Source of the DNA: an uncultured Oribacterium sp.
GTDB taxonomy: Bacteria; Bacillota; Clostridia; Lachnospirales; Lachnospiraceae
DNA length: 6,826 nt
Assembly (NCBI GenBank): GCA_902485915.1
Contig: CABTMH010000187.1
Location: forward strand, 1 to 6,826
Direction: 5' to 3'
Of this stretch, positions 6,280 through 6,826 are shown piece by piece (the first letter of the stretch is position 1; every line of letters begins with the position of its first letter). Both the position numbers and the translations under genes were made by a program. The notes below the pieces were generated by a model that did no database searches, was not told the origin of the DNA, and saw nothing but the letters and a program-made list of their open reading frames with translations.

Positions 6280-6826
6280 ATGGCCGTTAAACAGCAAGTA
6301 AAATCTACAGCTAAATACAGAAGACCATTTCAATTCAATGTAGGGATGATAATCTTCGCGATTATCTTTCTCTACATTGTTTTTAGTGTATATTCCTATG
6401 TTTCCAGGGACCAGATTCGCTATTATGAGGTTCAGAAGGGTAGTATCGTCCGTGACCAGCAGTATACCGGTATCGCCATTCGTGAGGAGCATGCCGTGGA
6501 TGCTAGCAGCTCCGGCTATGTGCACTACTATATCCAGGATGGCCGGAGAGTGGCCGTCGGTAGTGATGTCTATACCATCGATGAGACCGGTGCACTCCAG
6601 TCCTATCTGAAGGAGCATCCGGAGCTCACGACGGAGATGACGAGTGAGCAGATCTCAGATATACGCTATCGTCTGTCCCAGTTTTCACAGTCCTTCCAAA
6701 ACAGCAGCTTCTCTGCACTGTATAACACGAAGTACTCCCTCGATGCGTCTGCACTTGAGTACTCCAGTGTGGCGAACGCGCAGGACCTCGATGATGTGCT
6801 GCAGAAGCTCGGCATCAACTATGTGC
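6280..6826 (+). CDS. HlyD-family membrane-fusion-like protein (5' part, runs off the window)
   Basis: An open frame of 182 codons without a stop reaches the window edge. The N-terminus is a basic cytoplasmic tail (1-19), then one membrane helix (about 20-41, rich in Ile, Phe and Val). After it comes a region resembling the first half of a biotinyl-lipoyl-like barrel: EVQKGSIVRDQQYTG (50-64), then VDASSSGYVHYYIQDGRRVA (73-92) and VGSDVYTID (93-101). A hydrophilic, probably helical part starts near 105. This order is typical of HlyD-type adaptors, which in Gram-positive bacteria are single-pass proteins facing outward. The ATG is 12 bases after the stop of the P-loop gene and has no clear ribosome site, so translation is probably coupled. 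In Lachnospiraceae such a gene often precedes yggS and sepF (recalled gene order), which would link it to the cell-division cluster. The partner transporter, if any, is not visible. Confidence 0.75.
   Translation, partial: MAVKQQVKSTAKYRRPFQFNVGMIIFAIIFLYIVFSVYSYVSRDQIRYYEVQKGSIVRDQQYTGIAIREEHAVDASSSGYVHYYIQDGRRVAVGSDVYTIDETGALQSYLKEHPELTTEMTSEQISDIRYRLSQFSQSFQNSSFSALYNTKYSLDASALEYSSVANAQDLDDVLQKLGINYV

Noticed and set aside
6160..6618. Minus-strand frame and a plus-strand frame at 6377-6610 near the right end
   Set aside because: The HlyD-like frame from 6280 covers this region with a recognisable membrane helix and lipoyl-like motifs. The others show no family features.
1..6826. Mobile elements, CRISPR arrays, tRNA or rRNA genes, riboswitches
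   Set aside because: No direct-repeat arrays, transposase-like frames, terminal inverted repeats or recognisable RNA folds were found on reading through the window.

Overview
The window looks like a chromosomal segment of a moderately GC-rich Firmicute of the class Clostridia, most likely family Lachnospiraceae. The evidence is the class B penicillin-binding protein with a long clostridial-type insertion, the gene order (PBP2, RodA, a methylglyoxal-synthase-like protein, a D-Ala-D-Ala carboxypeptidase, a small P-loop protein, then an HlyD-like protein), strong AGGAGG-type ribosome binding sites and one near-consensus sigma-A promoter. The taxonomic call is inference from protein resemblance and gene order recalled from memory; no search was run.

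Bases 1-42 hold what is probably the 3' end of an upstream gene (mreD would be the expected neighbour) and a strong ribosome binding site. Bases 43-2913 encode a 956-residue PBP2-type transpeptidase that starts with TTG. Twelve bases later, rodA (2926-4065) encodes the SEDS glycosyltransferase partner. A 75-base gap with a small stem-loop separates it from an mgsA-like gene (4141-4530). A 119-base gap with no recognisable signal precedes a lipoprotein D-alanyl-D-alanine carboxypeptidase (about 4650-5690). The 157-base interval 5691-5847 contains a good promoter for a second unit: a 139-residue P-loop protein of unknown function (5848-6267) and, 12 bases downstream, the first 182 codons of an HlyD-family membrane-fusion-like protein that runs off the window (6280-6826). 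All genes are on the + strand.

Functionally, the first unit is a cell-wall elongation module. RodA polymerises glycan strands, PBP2 cross-links them, and the carboxypeptidase trims pentapeptide stems outside the membrane. The mgsA-like gene inside this module is the odd member. The second unit is of unknown role, although its position suggests a link to the cell envelope or cell division.

The points most worth a second look are these. The MgsA-like protein lacks the catalytic aspartate and other active-site residues. RodA has Asn or no Asp at two positions where well-studied RodA proteins carry conserved Asp. PBP2 carries an extra segment of about 240 residues immediately before the transpeptidase fold. 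A codon-use anomaly in rodA coincides with a TATAAT hexamer. The P-loop protein has its own promoter. No CRISPR array, insertion sequence, tRNA, rRNA, riboswitch or clear intrinsic terminator was seen.
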